A stretch of 64,000 nucleotides of DNA from Micromonospora sp. C28SCA-DRY-2 (GCF_030519475.1 NZ_JAUMKD010000005.1:1-64000); one strand, 5' to 3'. Counted from the first letter of the stretch, positions 7,059 through 16,070 are shown. Numbers and translations are program-made. The notes: generated by a model not told the origin, from the letters alone.

Positions 7059-8690
7059 CTAGTCCAGGGTCAGCAGGCCCTGTTCGGACACCACGCTGAC
7101 GGACAGCGTCTTGTACCCCACCTCGTCGAAGAGAACCGTCATCCGGTCGTCGTCGTAGCTGAGCACCAGCCCGGGCCCCCACTCCGGGTGGCGTACCTGG
7201 CTGTGCACCGGGAACGGCCCGACCGCGCCGTTGTCCGGCGTGCTGGTGCCGGCGTGGCAGTTATCGCAGTGCCCGCACACCTGGGTCATCTGCTCGCCGA
7301 AGTAGGCGAGCAGGGTCTGTCCCCGGCACGCCGTGGTCTCGGCGAAGGCCCGCATCATGTCGGTCCGGGACCGGGTCACGCTCTGCTGCCGTTCCGCCTC
7401 GGCCAGCGCGGCCGCCGCCGCGTCCACCGGGGTGGGTGAGTAGCGGGGTGCGCCGATCCGCTGCCGGCCCCGCGGCTCGGCCGCGCCGACCTGCTCCAGC
7501 AGGGCCAGGTACTGGCCGAGCTTGCGCGGTCCGAGGCCGGTCAGCTCGCGCAGCTCCTTCTTGCTGGTGGGTTTGCGCCGCAGCAGCGCGGCGAGGTCCC
7601 GCAGCTCGGTGGTGTCGGGCAGGCCGCCGGTGAAGAACCGTTGCAGCCCGACGTCCTCGGCCTGCCAGAGCAGCAGCACCCGTGCCGGTTCGCCGTCCCG
7701 GCCGGCCCGGCCGATCTCCTGGAAGTAGCTGTCCGGCGAGTCGGGCAGTGCCATGTGGACCACCCAGGCGATGTTCGGCTTGTCGATGCCCATGCCGAAC
7801 GCCGAGGTGGCCACCATGATCGGCACCCGGTCGGCGAGGAACGCCTCGTGCAGCTCGGCGCGGGCGCCGGCCGGCATGCCGCCGTGGTAGTACTGCGACG
7901 GGAAGCCGGCGTCGGTGAGCCGGCCGGCCAGCTCCTCGGCGGCCCGCCGGGTGGGCACGTAGATGATCCCGGGCCGCTCGTCGTCGCGGAGCAGGGCGAG
8001 CAGCCGCCGCCACCGGTAGTCCTCGGTGGGGCAGTGGGCGACCTCCAGGAACAGGTTGGGCCGGTCCAGCCCGGAGACCACCACCTCCGGGTCGCGCAGC
8101 CGCAGCCGGGTGACGATGTCGTCGCGTACCGGCGGGGAGGCGGTGGCGGTCAGCGCGACCACCGGCGGCCGGCCGATGCCCTCGACGAGGTGGCCGAGCG
8201 CCAGGTAGTCGGGGCGGAAGTCGTGGCCCCAGGCGGAGATGCAGTGTGCCTCGTCGATCGCCACCAGGCCCGGGCCCAGCGACCGCACCTCGGCCATCCG
8301 GTCCGGGTTGGCGAGCTGCTCCGGGGTGATGAAGAGGAACTCCGCCCGGCCCGCGCGGATCTCGGTGATCGCCTCCGCCTGCTGGGCGGGCGTCTCGTCC
8401 GAGCTGATCCGCACCGCGCGCAGCTCCGGCCGCTGCCGTTCGTTGAGCGCCGCGATCTGGTCCTGTTGCAGGGCCAGCAGCGGGGAGATCACCACCGTCG
8501 GGCCGGGGATCAGGCTGGCCGGGATCTGGTAGATCGCCGACTTGCCGGCGCCGGTGGGCAGCACCACCAAGGCGTCGCGTCGCTTCATCACCGCGCGCAT
8601 CGCGGCCAGCTGGTTGGGCCGCAGCGTGGTCCAGCCGAACAGGTTGCGCGCCGCGCGGCGCAACGTCATCGAGTGCGTGGTCAGCTTCAT
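7059..8690 (-). CDS. recQ: RecQ-family ATP-dependent DNA helicase
   Basis: About 543 residues. It unwinds DNA 3' to 5' in recombination and repair. Walker A P-T-G-A-G-K-S at 45-51, DEAH box at 146-149 followed by the RecQ aromatic-loop type C-I-S-A-W-G-H-D-F-R-P, motif III T-A-T-A, and helicase-C motifs with G-R-A-G-R-D-G. The RecQ-Ct region has a partial winged-helix part and a zinc cluster (C-R-G-Q-T-L-L-x-Y-F-G-E with C-G-H-C-D-N-C). No HRDC domain follows; the last ~55 residues form a small V-R-H-P-E-W-G-P-G-x-V-L module seen in actinobacterial RecQ-like proteins. Single gene, apparently monocistronic. Confidence 0.93.
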   Translation of the reverse strand: MKLTTHSMTLRRAARNLFGWTTLRPNQLAAMRAVMKRRDALVVLPTGAGKSAIYQIPASLIPGPTVVISPLLALQQDQIAALNERQRPELRAVRISSDETPAQQAEAITEIRAGRAEFLFITPEQLANPDRMAEVRSLGPGLVAIDEAHCISAWGHDFRPDYLALGHLVEGIGRPPVVALTATASPPVRDDIVTRLRLRDPEVVVSGLDRPNLFLEVAHCPTEDYRWRRLLALLRDDERPGIIYVPTRRAAEELAGRLTDAGFPSQYYHGGMPAGARAELHEAFLADRVPIMVATSAFGMGIDKPNIAWVVHMALPDSPDSYFQEIGRAGRDGEPARVLLLWQAEDVGLQRFFTGGLPDTTELRDLAALLRRKPTSKKELRELTGLGPRKLGQYLALLEQVGAAEPRGRQRIGAPRYSPTPVDAAAAALAEAERQQSVTRSRTDMMRAFAETTACRGQTLLAYFGEQMTQVCGHCDNCHAGTSTPDNGAVGPFPVHSQVRHPEWGPGLVLSYDDDRMTVLFDEVGYKTLSVSVVSEQGLLTLD

Positions 8691-8836
8691 CGAGGGCCGG
8701 AGGTACCCGGGCTGATCACCGGCGAAACGCCGGCCCGGTGTGGCGTGCGCGGCAGGCCGGAACCGGGGGCACGGACGCCGGACGGCCCGCCGGCGCGGCG
8801 TCGGCGGCAGGCGGTCACGCAGCCCGGAAAGCGCGC

Positions 8837-8870
8837 GGTCCCGGAACCCCGCCGGCGGGGTTCCGGGACC
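8837..8870 (-). terminator. Perfect 34-bp palindrome, terminator
   Basis: Two uninterrupted 17-base complementary arms with no spacer, centred at 8853/8854. It lies just downstream of the F420 oxidoreductase stop and 147 bases upstream of recQ, so it most likely ends the oxidoreductase transcript. Confidence 0.75.
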
Positions 8871-8883
8871 GGGTGGCGGCGGG

Positions 8884-9834
8884 TCAGCGCAGCCGGGGGA
8901 GCACCTCGCGCTGGTAGAGGTCGAACAGGCCGGCCGAGTTCGGGCCGGTGTTGGCCACGTAGACCTCGTCGAAGCCGGCCTTGGCGTACCGGTCGATCAT
9001 CTCCAGGTGCGCCTCGGCGCTGTTGCCGCAGACGAAGGACTCCTTCATCATCTCCGGCTGGACCAGTTGGGCGGCCTGCTCGAAGTGCCGAGGCGAGGGC
9101 AGCACCTGGGACAGCTCGCCCGGCACCCCGGCGTTGGGCCACCGCTCGTACGCGATGCGCATCCCCTCCTCCTCGCTGTCCGCGTACGCCGCCTTGAAGC
9201 CGGCCTGGCACGGCTTGTCGCCCCCGCCGCCGTCGCGGAACCGCCGGACCAGCTCGGCGTCGGGCATGGTGCTGACGTAGCCGTCGCCGATCCGGGCCGC
9301 CAGGTCGACCGCCTTCGGGCCGAAGCCGGAGACGTAGACCTTCGGCGGCGCCTCCGGCAGCGTGTAGATCCGGGCGTGCTCGACGGTGTAGTGCCGGCCG
9401 TGGTGGTTGACGAAGCCGCCCCGCCACAGCTCCCGCATCACCGCGACCGCCTCCTCCAGCATCTCCAGCCGCACGTCGGCCTGCGGCCAGGCGTCGCCGA
9501 AGATGTGCTCGTTGAGCGCCTCGCCGGAGCCGACGCCGAGCACGAACCGCCCGGAGTGCAGCACCGCGCTGGTCGCCGCCGCCTGGGCGAGCACCGCCGG
9601 GTGGACGCGCACGGTCGGGCAGGTGACAGCGGTGGTCACCGGCAGCCGGCAGACCTGGCTGAGCGCGCCGATCATCGACCAGACGAAGGGGCTCTGCCCC
9701 TGCGCGTCCACCCACGGGTGGTAGTGGTCGGAGATCCACAAAGCCTCGAAGCCGGCCCGTTCGGCGCCGCGCGCCTGCTCCAGCAGCTCGGCCGGCGTGA
9801 ACTCCTCACAGGACAGGAAGTATCCGATCTTCAT
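8884..9834 (-). CDS. LLM-class F420-dependent oxidoreductase (G6PDH-like family)
   Basis: About 316 residues forming a luciferase-like TIM barrel. It matches the F420-dependent glucose-6-phosphate-dehydrogenase-like subgroup: M-K-I-G-Y-F-L-S at the N-terminus, W-I-S-D-H-Y-H-P-W near residue 35, T-T-A-V-T-C-P-T-x-R-x-H-P around 72-82, G-x-G-S-G-E-A-L-N-E near 102. Such enzymes move hydride between a substrate and deazaflavin F420; the natural substrate of this paralog is unknown and it is not necessarily a sugar-phosphate dehydrogenase. The ATG at 9834 is chosen because the conserved N-terminus begins there and AGGGGGA lies upstream. Monocistronic. Confidence 0.88.
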   Translation of the reverse strand: MKIGYFLSCEEFTPAELLEQARGAERAGFEALWISDHYHPWVDAQGQSPFVWSMIGALSQVCRLPVTTAVTCPTVRVHPAVLAQAAATSAVLHSGRFVLGVGSGEALNEHIFGDAWPQADVRLEMLEEAVAVMRELWRGGFVNHHGRHYTVEHARIYTLPEAPPKVYVSGFGPKAVDLAARIGDGYVSTMPDAELVRRFRDGGGGDKPCQAGFKAAYADSEEEGMRIAYERWPNAGVPGELSQVLPSPRHFEQAAQLVQPEMMKESFVCGNSAEAHLEMIDRYAKAGFDEVYVANTGPNSAGLFDLYQREVLPRLR

Positions 9835-9934
9835 GGTTCCCCCTCGCCGCGTCGCGGTCGCGCCACGCACTGGTCAACGAGGGAACCGGTACCCCGGCGA
9901 CCGCCGGCCACACCCGGCGGCGCCGCGGCGGCGG

Positions 9935-10057
9935 TCAGCGCCGGAACATGGCCCGGATCGCGGCCAGCAGCAGCAGGCCGCCCACCACCACGCCGAGCAG
10001 GCGTACGCCGGGGACGTCGGCCGGGCTCGTCGCGTCGGCCAGCAGCGCGGGATCCAT
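9935..10057 (-). CDS. Small single-pass membrane protein, 40 residues
   Basis: A 40-codon gene: an N-terminal stretch with D-P-A-L-L-A-D-A, one membrane segment (V-R-L-L-G-V-V-V-G-G-L-L-L-L-A-A-I) and a basic end F-R-R. GGGGAGAG lies 9-16 bases before the ATG. The pattern of a short acidic head, one hydrophobic helix and positive tail argues for a real N-out or tail-anchored peptide rather than chance. No function can be assigned. It diverges from the GH3 gene across an AT-rich patch and is followed by the F420 oxidoreductase on the same strand. Confidence 0.6.
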   Translation of the reverse strand: MDPALLADATSPADVPGVRLLGVVVGGLLLLAAIRAMFRR

Positions 10058-10093
10058 CCCCGCACTCTCCCCAGCCAACGGCCGGAGGGCAAC

Positions 10094-10118
10094 TGTAAGG
10101 TTTATTGACTATTTGACC
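10094..10118. promoter_or_regulatory. AT-rich patch with TTGAC direct repeat
   Basis: TTGAC occurs at 10105 and 10113 in an AT-rich island that stands out in this GC-rich DNA, between two divergent genes. On the minus strand TACAGT (10092-10097) could be a -10 box for the small membrane protein. Exact promoters are not resolved. Confidence 0.35.
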
Positions 10119-10195
10119 GACCGATGTGACCATGGCAGCACCGCCGCCGGTGGCGGGGCCGCCACGGGCGGTGCGACGGGGGTACGGGGGGCTGC

Positions 10196-11692
10196 ATGAT
10201 CGAGCGAACGGGCAACCTGGCGGCACTGGCCTCCGCCGTCCTGCAGCCCGGATTCGTCGGCACCACCCCGCCCGCCTGGATCTGCCGCTGGCTCGGCGAG
10301 GGCCTCGGCTCGGTGGTGCTCTTCGCCCGCAACGTGGTCGACCCGGCGCAGGTCGCCGCGCTCACCGCCACCCTGCGCGCCGAGCGGCCGGACGTCATCG
10401 TCGCGATCGACGAGGAGGCCGGCGACGTCACCCGGATCGAGTCAAGGCTCGGCAGCTCCCGTCCGGGCAACCACGCCCTCGGCGCGGTCGACGACCCGGC
10501 GCTGACCGAGGAGGTCGCCCGCGACCTGGGCGGGGAACTCGCCGGGCTCGGCATCACCCTGGACTACGCCCCGGACGCCGACGTCAACTCCAACCCGGCG
10601 AACCCGGTGATCGGCGTCCGGTCGTTCGGCGCCGAGCCGGACCTGGTCGCCCGGCACACCGCCGCCTGGGTCCGGGGGTTGCAGGCCGGCGGGGTGGCCG
10701 CCTGCGCCAAGCACTTCCCCGGGCACGGCGACACCCGCGTCGACTCCCACCACGACCTGCCCCGGATCACCGGCGACCGGGCCCGGCTGGACGCCGTGGA
10801 ACTGGCCCCGTTCCGGGCCGCCGTGGCCGCCGGGGTGCAGGCGGTGATGACCGGTCACCTGCTCGTCCCCGCGCTGGACCCGGAGCTGCCGGCCACCCTC
10901 AGCGACCGGATCCTCAGCGGCCTGCTCCGCGACGAGCTGGGCTTCAGCGGCGTGGTGGTCACCGACGCGGTCGAGATGCGCGCGGTCGCCGACCGGTACG
11001 GCTTCGCCGGCGCGACGGTCCGCGCACTCGCCGCCGGCGCCGACGCGATCTGCATCGGCGGCGAACGGGCCGACGAGGGCGCCGCCCGGGAACTGCGCGA
11101 CGCCATCGTCGCCGCGGTGGTCTCCGGCGAGCTGCCCGAGGAGCGCCTCGCCGAGGCGGCCAAGCGGGTCGGCCAGCTCGCCGCCTGGACGGTCGCCGCC
11201 CGCGCCGACCGGCCGCTCCGGACCGCCACCGGCGCCGAGGGCTCGGCGGTCGGGCTGGCCGCCGCCCGCCGGGCCCTGCGGGTCACCACCACCCCCGCCG
11301 GTCGCGACGCGCTGCCGCTGGCCGCCGCCGCGTACGTGGTGGAGTTCGAGCCACCGCGCAACATCGCCATCGGCGCGGAGACCCCCTGGGGCGTGGGCGC
11401 CCCGCTGGCCGACCTGCTGCCGGGCACCACCACCGTCCGCTACGCCGAGGCCACCGTGCCCGCCGACCCGACCGCCGCCGCCGGCGACCGGCCGGTCGTG
11501 CTGGTGGTGCGCGACCTGCACCGGCACGACTGGATGCGGGCCGCGGTGGACCGCGCGCTGGCCGCCCGGCCGGACGCGGTGGTGGTGGAACTGGGGGTGC
11601 CCGCGCTGGTCACCGGCGCGGTGCACGTCGCCACGCACGGGGCCACCCGGGCCGGCGCCCGCGCCGCCGCCGACCTGCTCGCCGGCCGCTGA
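10196..11692 (+). CDS. Glycoside hydrolase family 3 (beta-N-acetylhexosaminidase-like)
   Basis: About 498 residues. The GH3 domain shows I-D-E-E-x-G-D-V-T-R near 71-80, K-H-F-P-G-H-G-D-T at 172-180 and the following D-S-H-H-D-L-P, the hallmark of NagZ-type enzymes whose catalytic acid/base is a His-Asp dyad, with nucleophile Asp in V-V-V-T-D-A-V-E-M (D257). The remaining ~150 residues form the C-terminal accessory domain present in actinobacterial members. No signal peptide is visible, so it probably acts inside the cell on GlcNAc-containing saccharides in cell-wall recycling. The ATG at 10196 follows a G-rich ribosome site. Confidence 0.88.
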   Translation: MIERTGNLAALASAVLQPGFVGTTPPAWICRWLGEGLGSVVLFARNVVDPAQVAALTATLRAERPDVIVAIDEEAGDVTRIESRLGSSRPGNHALGAVDDPALTEEVARDLGGELAGLGITLDYAPDADVNSNPANPVIGVRSFGAEPDLVARHTAAWVRGLQAGGVAACAKHFPGHGDTRVDSHHDLPRITGDRARLDAVELAPFRAAVAAGVQAVMTGHLLVPALDPELPATLSDRILSGLLRDELGFSGVVVTDAVEMRAVADRYGFAGATVRALAAGADAICIGGERADEGAARELRDAIVAAVVSGELPEERLAEAAKRVGQLAAWTVAARADRPLRTATGAEGSAVGLAAARRALRVTTTPAGRDALPLAAAAYVVEFEPPRNIAIGAETPWGVGAPLADLLPGTTTVRYAEATVPADPTAAAGDRPVVLVVRDLHRHDWMRAAVDRALAARPDAVVVELGVPALVTGAVHVATHGATRAGARAAADLLAGR

Positions 11693-11868
11693 CCAGCCGC
11701 CGGACCGGGCTGGCCCCGCCGACCGGGGTCGACGTGCCGGGGTGGCGACGGCCGTACCGGGAACGAGCGTGAAACCTCAGCGTCATCAAGATGACCCTGC
11801 GGCTGTCGGGCGACCTGCCGGTCGGCGACGACCCGGCCCGGCGCGCCGCCGCGGCGGAGCCGAGCCGG

Positions 11869-12156
11869 TCAGGTGGCCTCGGTGACCAGGTCGGCGTACT
11901 CCGGGTGGCGGTCGATGAAGGCGGCCATGAACGGGCACCGGGGCACCACCCGGCCACCGCGTTCGCGCACCTGGTCCAGGGTGGTCCGGACCAGCGCCGC
12001 GCCCACGCCCATGTTCTGGAACCTCGGCTCCACCTCGGTGTGGGTGAAGACCAGCGCCTCGCCGCGCGGGACGTAGGCGGTGAACCCGGCCAGCGCGTCG
12101 TCGACCAGGATCTCGAAGCGGTGCTCGGCGGGATTGTCCTCGACCAGGGTGCTCAC
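11869..12156 (-). CDS. GNAT-type N-acetyltransferase (YidJ-like), 95 residues
   Basis: A short GNAT fold of the YidJ/Acetyltransf_CG class: F-E-I-L-V-D-D-x-L-A-G-F-T-A-Y near the start, H-T-E-V-E-P-x-F-Q-x-x-G-V-G-A-A-L-V as the acetyl-CoA loop, V-V-P-R-C-P-F-M-A-A-F-I-x-R-H-P-E-Y at the end. Length fits the family. The GTG start at 12156 overlaps the stop of the desulfurase-like gene (GTGA), so it is translationally coupled to it. Substrate unknown. Confidence 0.87.
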   Translation of the reverse strand: MSTLVEDNPAEHRFEILVDDALAGFTAYVPRGEALVFTHTEVEPRFQNMGVGAALVRTTLDQVRERGGRVVPRCPFMAAFIDRHPEYADLVTEAT

Positions 12157-13379
12157 CCGGCCATTCTGCCCCCGCCGCCGGCCAGCCGGCCCAGTTCGCC
12201 GAGCAACCGGTCCACCTCGTCGGCGGTGTTGTAGTGGTAGATGCTGGCCCGTACCGCCCCGCCGCTGTCGCGCAGCCCGAGCGCCTGGAAGTACTCGTAG
12301 GCGTAGTAGTCGCCGGCGGTGAGGCAGCAGCCCGCCTCGCCCAGCGCGGCCTGGGTCTGCGCCGGGGAGAGCCCGTCGACGCGGAACGAGACCGTCGGGC
12401 AGCGGCGGGCCGGCGCGGCGAGCACCCGTACCGCCGGCAGCGCGGCCAGGCCGGCCAGCAGCCGGTCCAGCAGCGACTCCTCGTACGCCTGCGCGGCGGC
12501 GAGGCTGGCCCGCAGCCGCTCCCGCCGGGTGCCGGCGGCGGCCGGGTCCAGGCCGGCCAGGTGGTCCACCGCGGCGGCGACCCCGGCCAGCAACGGGAAG
12601 CTCGGGGTGCCGAACTCGAAGCGGTCCGGCACGGCGTCCGAGGAGGGCAGCAGCTTCGCCGGGCGCAGCCGTTCCCACCGGGCCGGGTCGGCGGCCATCG
12701 CCGCCAGGTGCGGGCCGGACCACTTGTAGGCGCTGGTGACCAGGAAGTCGGCGCCCAGCGAGGCGAGGTCGGTGGGGCCGTGCGGCACCGCGTGCACCCC
12801 GTCGACGCAGACCAGGGCGCCCACCGCGTGCGCGGTCTTGGCGATCGCCGCCACGTCGGGGACGGTGCCGACGGCGTTGCTGCCGGCGGTCACCGCGACC
12901 AGCCGGGTCCGCTCGCCGACCAGGTCGGCGTACTGGCCGGCGGGCAGGTCGCCGGTGTCCCGGTCGAACTCCGCCCAGCGCACCGTGGCGCCGGCCGCCT
13001 CGGCGGCCTGCACCCACGGGCGCACGTTCGCGTCGTGGTCGAGCCGGGAGACCACCACCTCGTCGCCCGGGCGCCAGCCGGCGCCGAGCGTCCGGGCCAG
13101 GGTGTAGGTCAGCGCTGTCGCGCTCGGCCCGAGCACCACCCCGTCGGGTTCGGCGCCGAGCAGGTCGGCCACCGCGGCGCGGGCCGCCGCCACCAGTTCC
13201 AGCGACCGCCGGCCGGGGGTGAACGCGGCGCTGCGGTTGCCGGTCGCCGCCCGCATCGCCGCGCTCACCGCGTCGATCACCGGGGCGGCGGTCTGGGTGC
13301 CCCCGGCGCCGTCGAAGTGGGCGAAGCCCTCGGCCAGGGCGGGGTAGGCGGCCCGGGTCCGGGCGATGTCGAACGGCAT
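12153..13379 (-). CDS. Cysteine desulfurase-like PLP enzyme
   Basis: About 408 residues of the class V aminotransferase fold. It fits the 'cysteine desulfurase-like' (VC1184-type) subfamily: F-D-G-A-G-G-T-Q near 22-29, D193-x-x-H196 that holds the PLP ring, and Schiff-base Lys219 in S-A-Y-K-W-S-G-P-H. The small conserved active-site Cys loop of true IscS/SufS enzymes is not obvious, so it may be a lyase or epimerase of another amine. The 4-base overlap with the GNAT gene suggests that the two proteins act on related substrates. Starts at ATG 13379; divergent from the lipoprotein gene. Confidence 0.85.
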   Translation of the reverse strand: MPFDIARTRAAYPALAEGFAHFDGAGGTQTAAPVIDAVSAAMRAATGNRSAAFTPGRRSLELVAAARAAVADLLGAEPDGVVLGPSATALTYTLARTLGAGWRPGDEVVVSRLDHDANVRPWVQAAEAAGATVRWAEFDRDTGDLPAGQYADLVGERTRLVAVTAGSNAVGTVPDVAAIAKTAHAVGALVCVDGVHAVPHGPTDLASLGADFLVTSAYKWSGPHLAAMAADPARWERLRPAKLLPSSDAVPDRFEFGTPSFPLLAGVAAAVDHLAGLDPAAAGTRRERLRASLAAAQAYEESLLDRLLAGLAALPAVRVLAAPARRCPTVSFRVDGLSPAQTQAALGEAGCCLTAGDYYAYEYFQALGLRDSGGAVRASIYHYNTADEVDRLLGELGRLAGGGGRMAG

Positions 13380-13514
13380 GCCGGGACCCTAACCGACCCG
13401 GCACCAGCGCCCGCGTGGGCCGGCGGGAGCGCTCGTCGCCGCCGCCCCCGGCGGTCGTCGAGAGCGGCGGGCGGCCGTGATCACCGCAGACCGGCCGGGG
13501 TCGCCGGCGTCTCG

Positions 13515-13520
13515 TACCCT
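13515..13520 (+). promoter_or_regulatory. -10 box for a leaderless transcript
   Basis: TACCCT lies 7 bases before the GTG at 13528, which fits a transcript starting at or near the start codon. No clear -35. Confidence 0.4.
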
Positions 13521-13527
13521 TGGCGGG

Positions 13528-13893
13528 GTGACGAACCGAAGCGTTGACTTCCCGCTGACCCCCACCCGCCGGGCCGCCGGCCTGTTGGCCGGCCTGGCGC
13601 TCGGCGTCGCCGTGCTCGCCGGTTGCAGCTCCGAGGGCGCCTCCACCGACTGCGGGCTGGACGCCTGCACTGTCACCTTCGACCGCGGCGTCGACGCCAG
13701 CGCCACCATCCTCGGCGTCGAGGCGAAGCTGGTCGGCGCCGAGGGCGACCGGGTGACCGTCGAGGTCGCCGGCGAGCAGTTGACCCTCACCACCGGCCAG
13801 CAGGCCACCGAGGTCGCCGGCTTCTCGGTGACCCTGGAGAGCGTCACCGACCAGGAGGTCAAGATCCGGGTGGCGGGCAACTCGGGGAGCTGA
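13528..13893 (+). CDS. Small lipoprotein of unknown function
   Basis: About 121 residues. A signal peptide with T-R-R, a hydrophobic core and lipobox V-L-A-G-C (Cys33) marks it as a lipoprotein anchored outside the membrane. The mature ~88 residues contain C-G-L-D-A-C (likely a disulfide) and alternating V/T strands, a small beta domain. I do not recognise the family. GTG at 13528 is preferred over the ATG at 13477 because the signal peptide then has normal length and a -10 box sits at leaderless distance. Confidence 0.75.
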   Translation: MTNRSVDFPLTPTRRAAGLLAGLALGVAVLAGCSSEGASTDCGLDACTVTFDRGVDASATILGVEAKLVGAEGDRVTVEVAGEQLTLTTGQQATEVAGFSVTLESVTDQEVKIRVAGNSGS

Positions 13894-13953
13894 TCCGGCC
13901 GGGCGGCGGTGGCCCGACGTTTGGAAATCTTCGCGTTCGGTGATTGTGGCGCC

Positions 13954-14775
13954 ATGTCACTCACCTGGAACGCGGAAGCCACCGCCGCCCGCACGGCCAA
14001 CAGCCGGTGGCTCGAACTACTCGCCCGGGTCGGCTTCATCGGCTACGGGGTCGTGCACCTGCTCTTCGCCTGGTTGGCGCTGCAGATCGCGTTCGGCAAC
14101 TCCGCCGACGACGGCGACCAGTCCGGTGCGCTGCGCACCCTCGCCGCCCAGCCGCTGGGCAAGTTCCTGGTCGTCGCGATCGCCGTCGGCCTGCTCGCCA
14201 TGGCCATCTGGCAGGCCCTGGAGGCGGCCGTCGGGCACCGCGTCGAGCGGGGCAAGGAACGGGTCTGGGAGCGGCTGGCGTCGCTCGGCCGGACCCTCGT
14301 CTACCTCTACTTCGCCTGGACCGCCTACAAGGTCTTCTCCGACGCCGGCTCCAACAGCGCCGACCAGCAGGAGGCGCTCACCGGGCGGGCCATGGAGTCC
14401 AGCGGCGGTCGCTGGCTGGTCGGCCTGGCCGGGCTGGTGCTCGCCGCGATCGGCGTCGGCCTGGTGATCTACGGCCTGGTCAAGCGCTTCGAGAAGCACC
14501 TCAAGCTCGGCGAGATGCGACCCCGCACCCGGCAGCTGGCCCGCCGGCTCGGCATCGCCGGCTACGTCGCCAAGGGCATCGCGTACGGCATCGCCGGGCT
14601 GCTGGTGATCGTGGCCGCGGTGAACTACGACCCGGAGAAGGCCCGCGGCCTGGACGCCGCGCTGCGTACGCTGCGCGAGCAGTCGTACGGCCAGGTGCTG
14701 CTCACCCTGGTCGCCCTGGGCATCGCCGCCTTCGGCATCTTCTGCTTCCTCCAGTCCCGCTACCGGAAGGTGTGA
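13954..14775 (+). CDS. DUF1206 membrane protein
   Basis: About 273 residues with six hydrophobic segments in three similar pairs, each opening with a R-x-G-(F/I/L)-x-x-Y-G-x-x-(H/Y) type motif (for example G-F-I-G-Y-G-V-V-H-L and G-I-A-G-Y-V-A-K-G-I-A-Y-G-I-A-G). This triplicated pattern is the DUF1206 family of actinobacterial integral membrane proteins, whose function is unknown. I start at the ATG at 13954; the frame is open to 13909 but the extra residues do not fit the family. It precedes the MscS gene with a 79-base gap. Confidence 0.88.
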   Translation: MSLTWNAEATAARTANSRWLELLARVGFIGYGVVHLLFAWLALQIAFGNSADDGDQSGALRTLAAQPLGKFLVVAIAVGLLAMAIWQALEAAVGHRVERGKERVWERLASLGRTLVYLYFAWTAYKVFSDAGSNSADQQEALTGRAMESSGGRWLVGLAGLVLAAIGVGLVIYGLVKRFEKHLKLGEMRPRTRQLARRLGIAGYVAKGIAYGIAGLLVIVAAVNYDPEKARGLDAALRTLREQSYGQVLLTLVALGIAAFGIFCFLQSRYRKV

Positions 14776-14854
14776 ACTGGTCGACTTCGGGTCAGCCGGG
14801 CACCATTGGGCCTTTGCCCGTAGCACCACAGCCCGGTCGGAGGGAGTAGTACCT

Positions 14855-16051
14855 GTGCAGAGTTACCTCGGGACGATCGTCGCCGCGCTCGCCGCGGCGG
14901 CGATCGCGCTCACCCTGGTCGAGGTGGTGCACCGGGTGATCCGCCGGCTCGGCCGGCGCTCGCTGCTGATGACCGAACTCACCGACCACGCGCACCGACC
15001 GTTCCAGGTGGCCGCCACCGTCCTCGCCGTGCAGTTCGCCGTCCGGTTCAGCACCGGGTACGCGGTCGGTGCCGAATGGCGCCAGGTGCTGCTGCACCTG
15101 CTCGTGCTCGCGGTCATCGCCAGCGCGGCCTGGCTGGTCGCCGCCCTGCTCGTGGTGGTCGAGGACACCGCGCTCGCCCGGTTCCGGGTCGACGTGCCGG
15201 ACAACCGGCACGCCCGCCGGGTGCGGACCCAGGTGGTGATGCTGCGCCGGCTGACCATCGCGGTGATCGTCGTACTCACTGTCGGCGTGATGCTGATGAC
15301 CTTCCCCAGCGTGCGCGGCATCGGCGCCGGCGTGCTGACCTCGGCCGGTGTCGCCGGTGTGGTGGCCGCGCTGGCCGCGCAGAGCCTGCTGGGCAACGTC
15401 TTCGCCGGCCTCCAGCTCGCCTTCAGCGACGCGGTACGCCTCGACGACGTGGTCGTCGTCGAGGGGGAGTGGGGCCGGATCGAGGAGCTGACGCTGACCT
15501 ACGTGGTGGTCCAGATCTGGGACGACCGGCGGCTCATCCTGCCCACCTCGTACTTCACCAGCACCCCGTTCCAGAACTGGACCCGCACCGAGGCGGCGGT
15601 GCTGGGCACCGCCGAGTTCGACGTGGACTGGGCGATCCCGGTGCAGGCGATGCGGGAGGAGTTGCGCCGGCTGGTGGAGAGCAGCGACCTGTGGGACGGC
15701 CGGGTCTGCGTGCTCCAGGTGACCGACGCCACCGGCGGCACCATCACGGTCCGCGCGCTGGTCAGCGCCGCCGACGCGGGCAGCCTGTGGGACCTGCGCT
15801 GCCTGGTGCGCGAGCACCTGGTCGCCTGGGTGCGGGACCAGCGGCCCACCGCCCTGCCCCGGATGCGCGCCGAGGTCGGCGACGCCGCCGGCGGCCTGCC
15901 GTGGCAGTGGGTGCAGCCGCGCCGGCCGGTCCGCCGCCGGGTGGAGGGTGACCTGCCCGACGACGCCCGGGTCTTCGGCGGCAGCGACGACGGCGACGCG
16001 CGCAGCGAGGCCTTCGTCGGCCCGGAGGAGCCGGTCGACGCCCGCCGCTGA
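14855..16051 (+). CDS. MscS-family mechanosensitive ion channel
   Basis: About 398 residues. Hydrophobic segments near 5-22, 50-65, 75-100, 125-150, then the pore-lining TM3 A-G-V-V-A-A-L-A-A-Q-S-L-L-G-N-V-F-A-G-L-Q-type helix and the beta domain beginning D-x-V-V-V-x-G-x-W-G-x-I-E-E-L-T. P-T-S-Y-F-T-S-T-P-F-Q-N-W is the expected end of the beta domain. It releases ions and solutes on osmotic down-shock. The last ~60 residues are charged and hydrophilic. GTG start at 14855 follows GGAGGGAG. A hairpin terminator follows. Confidence 0.92.
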   Translation: MQSYLGTIVAALAAAAIALTLVEVVHRVIRRLGRRSLLMTELTDHAHRPFQVAATVLAVQFAVRFSTGYAVGAEWRQVLLHLLVLAVIASAAWLVAALLVVVEDTALARFRVDVPDNRHARRVRTQVVMLRRLTIAVIVVLTVGVMLMTFPSVRGIGAGVLTSAGVAGVVAALAAQSLLGNVFAGLQLAFSDAVRLDDVVVVEGEWGRIEELTLTYVVVQIWDDRRLILPTSYFTSTPFQNWTRTEAAVLGTAEFDVDWAIPVQAMREELRRLVESSDLWDGRVCVLQVTDATGGTITVRALVSAADAGSLWDLRCLVREHLVAWVRDQRPTALPRMRAEVGDAAGGLPWQWVQPRRPVRRRVEGDLPDDARVFGGSDDGDARSEAFVGPEEPVDARR

Positions 16052-16070
16052 CCGGCACCGCTCCCGCCCC

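Noticed and set aside
8820..8880. IS or transposon end, from the 34-bp perfect palindrome
   Set aside because: There is no transposase or target duplication; position right after a stop fits a terminator.
7641..9197. A 518-codon plus-strand frame across recQ and the F420 gene
   Set aside because: No domains, His/Gly/Arg-rich; the opposite strand is clearly coding.
11693..11868. Short plus-strand ORF starting at 11791
   Set aside because: No ribosome site and it runs into the antisense of the GNAT gene; composition does not support it.
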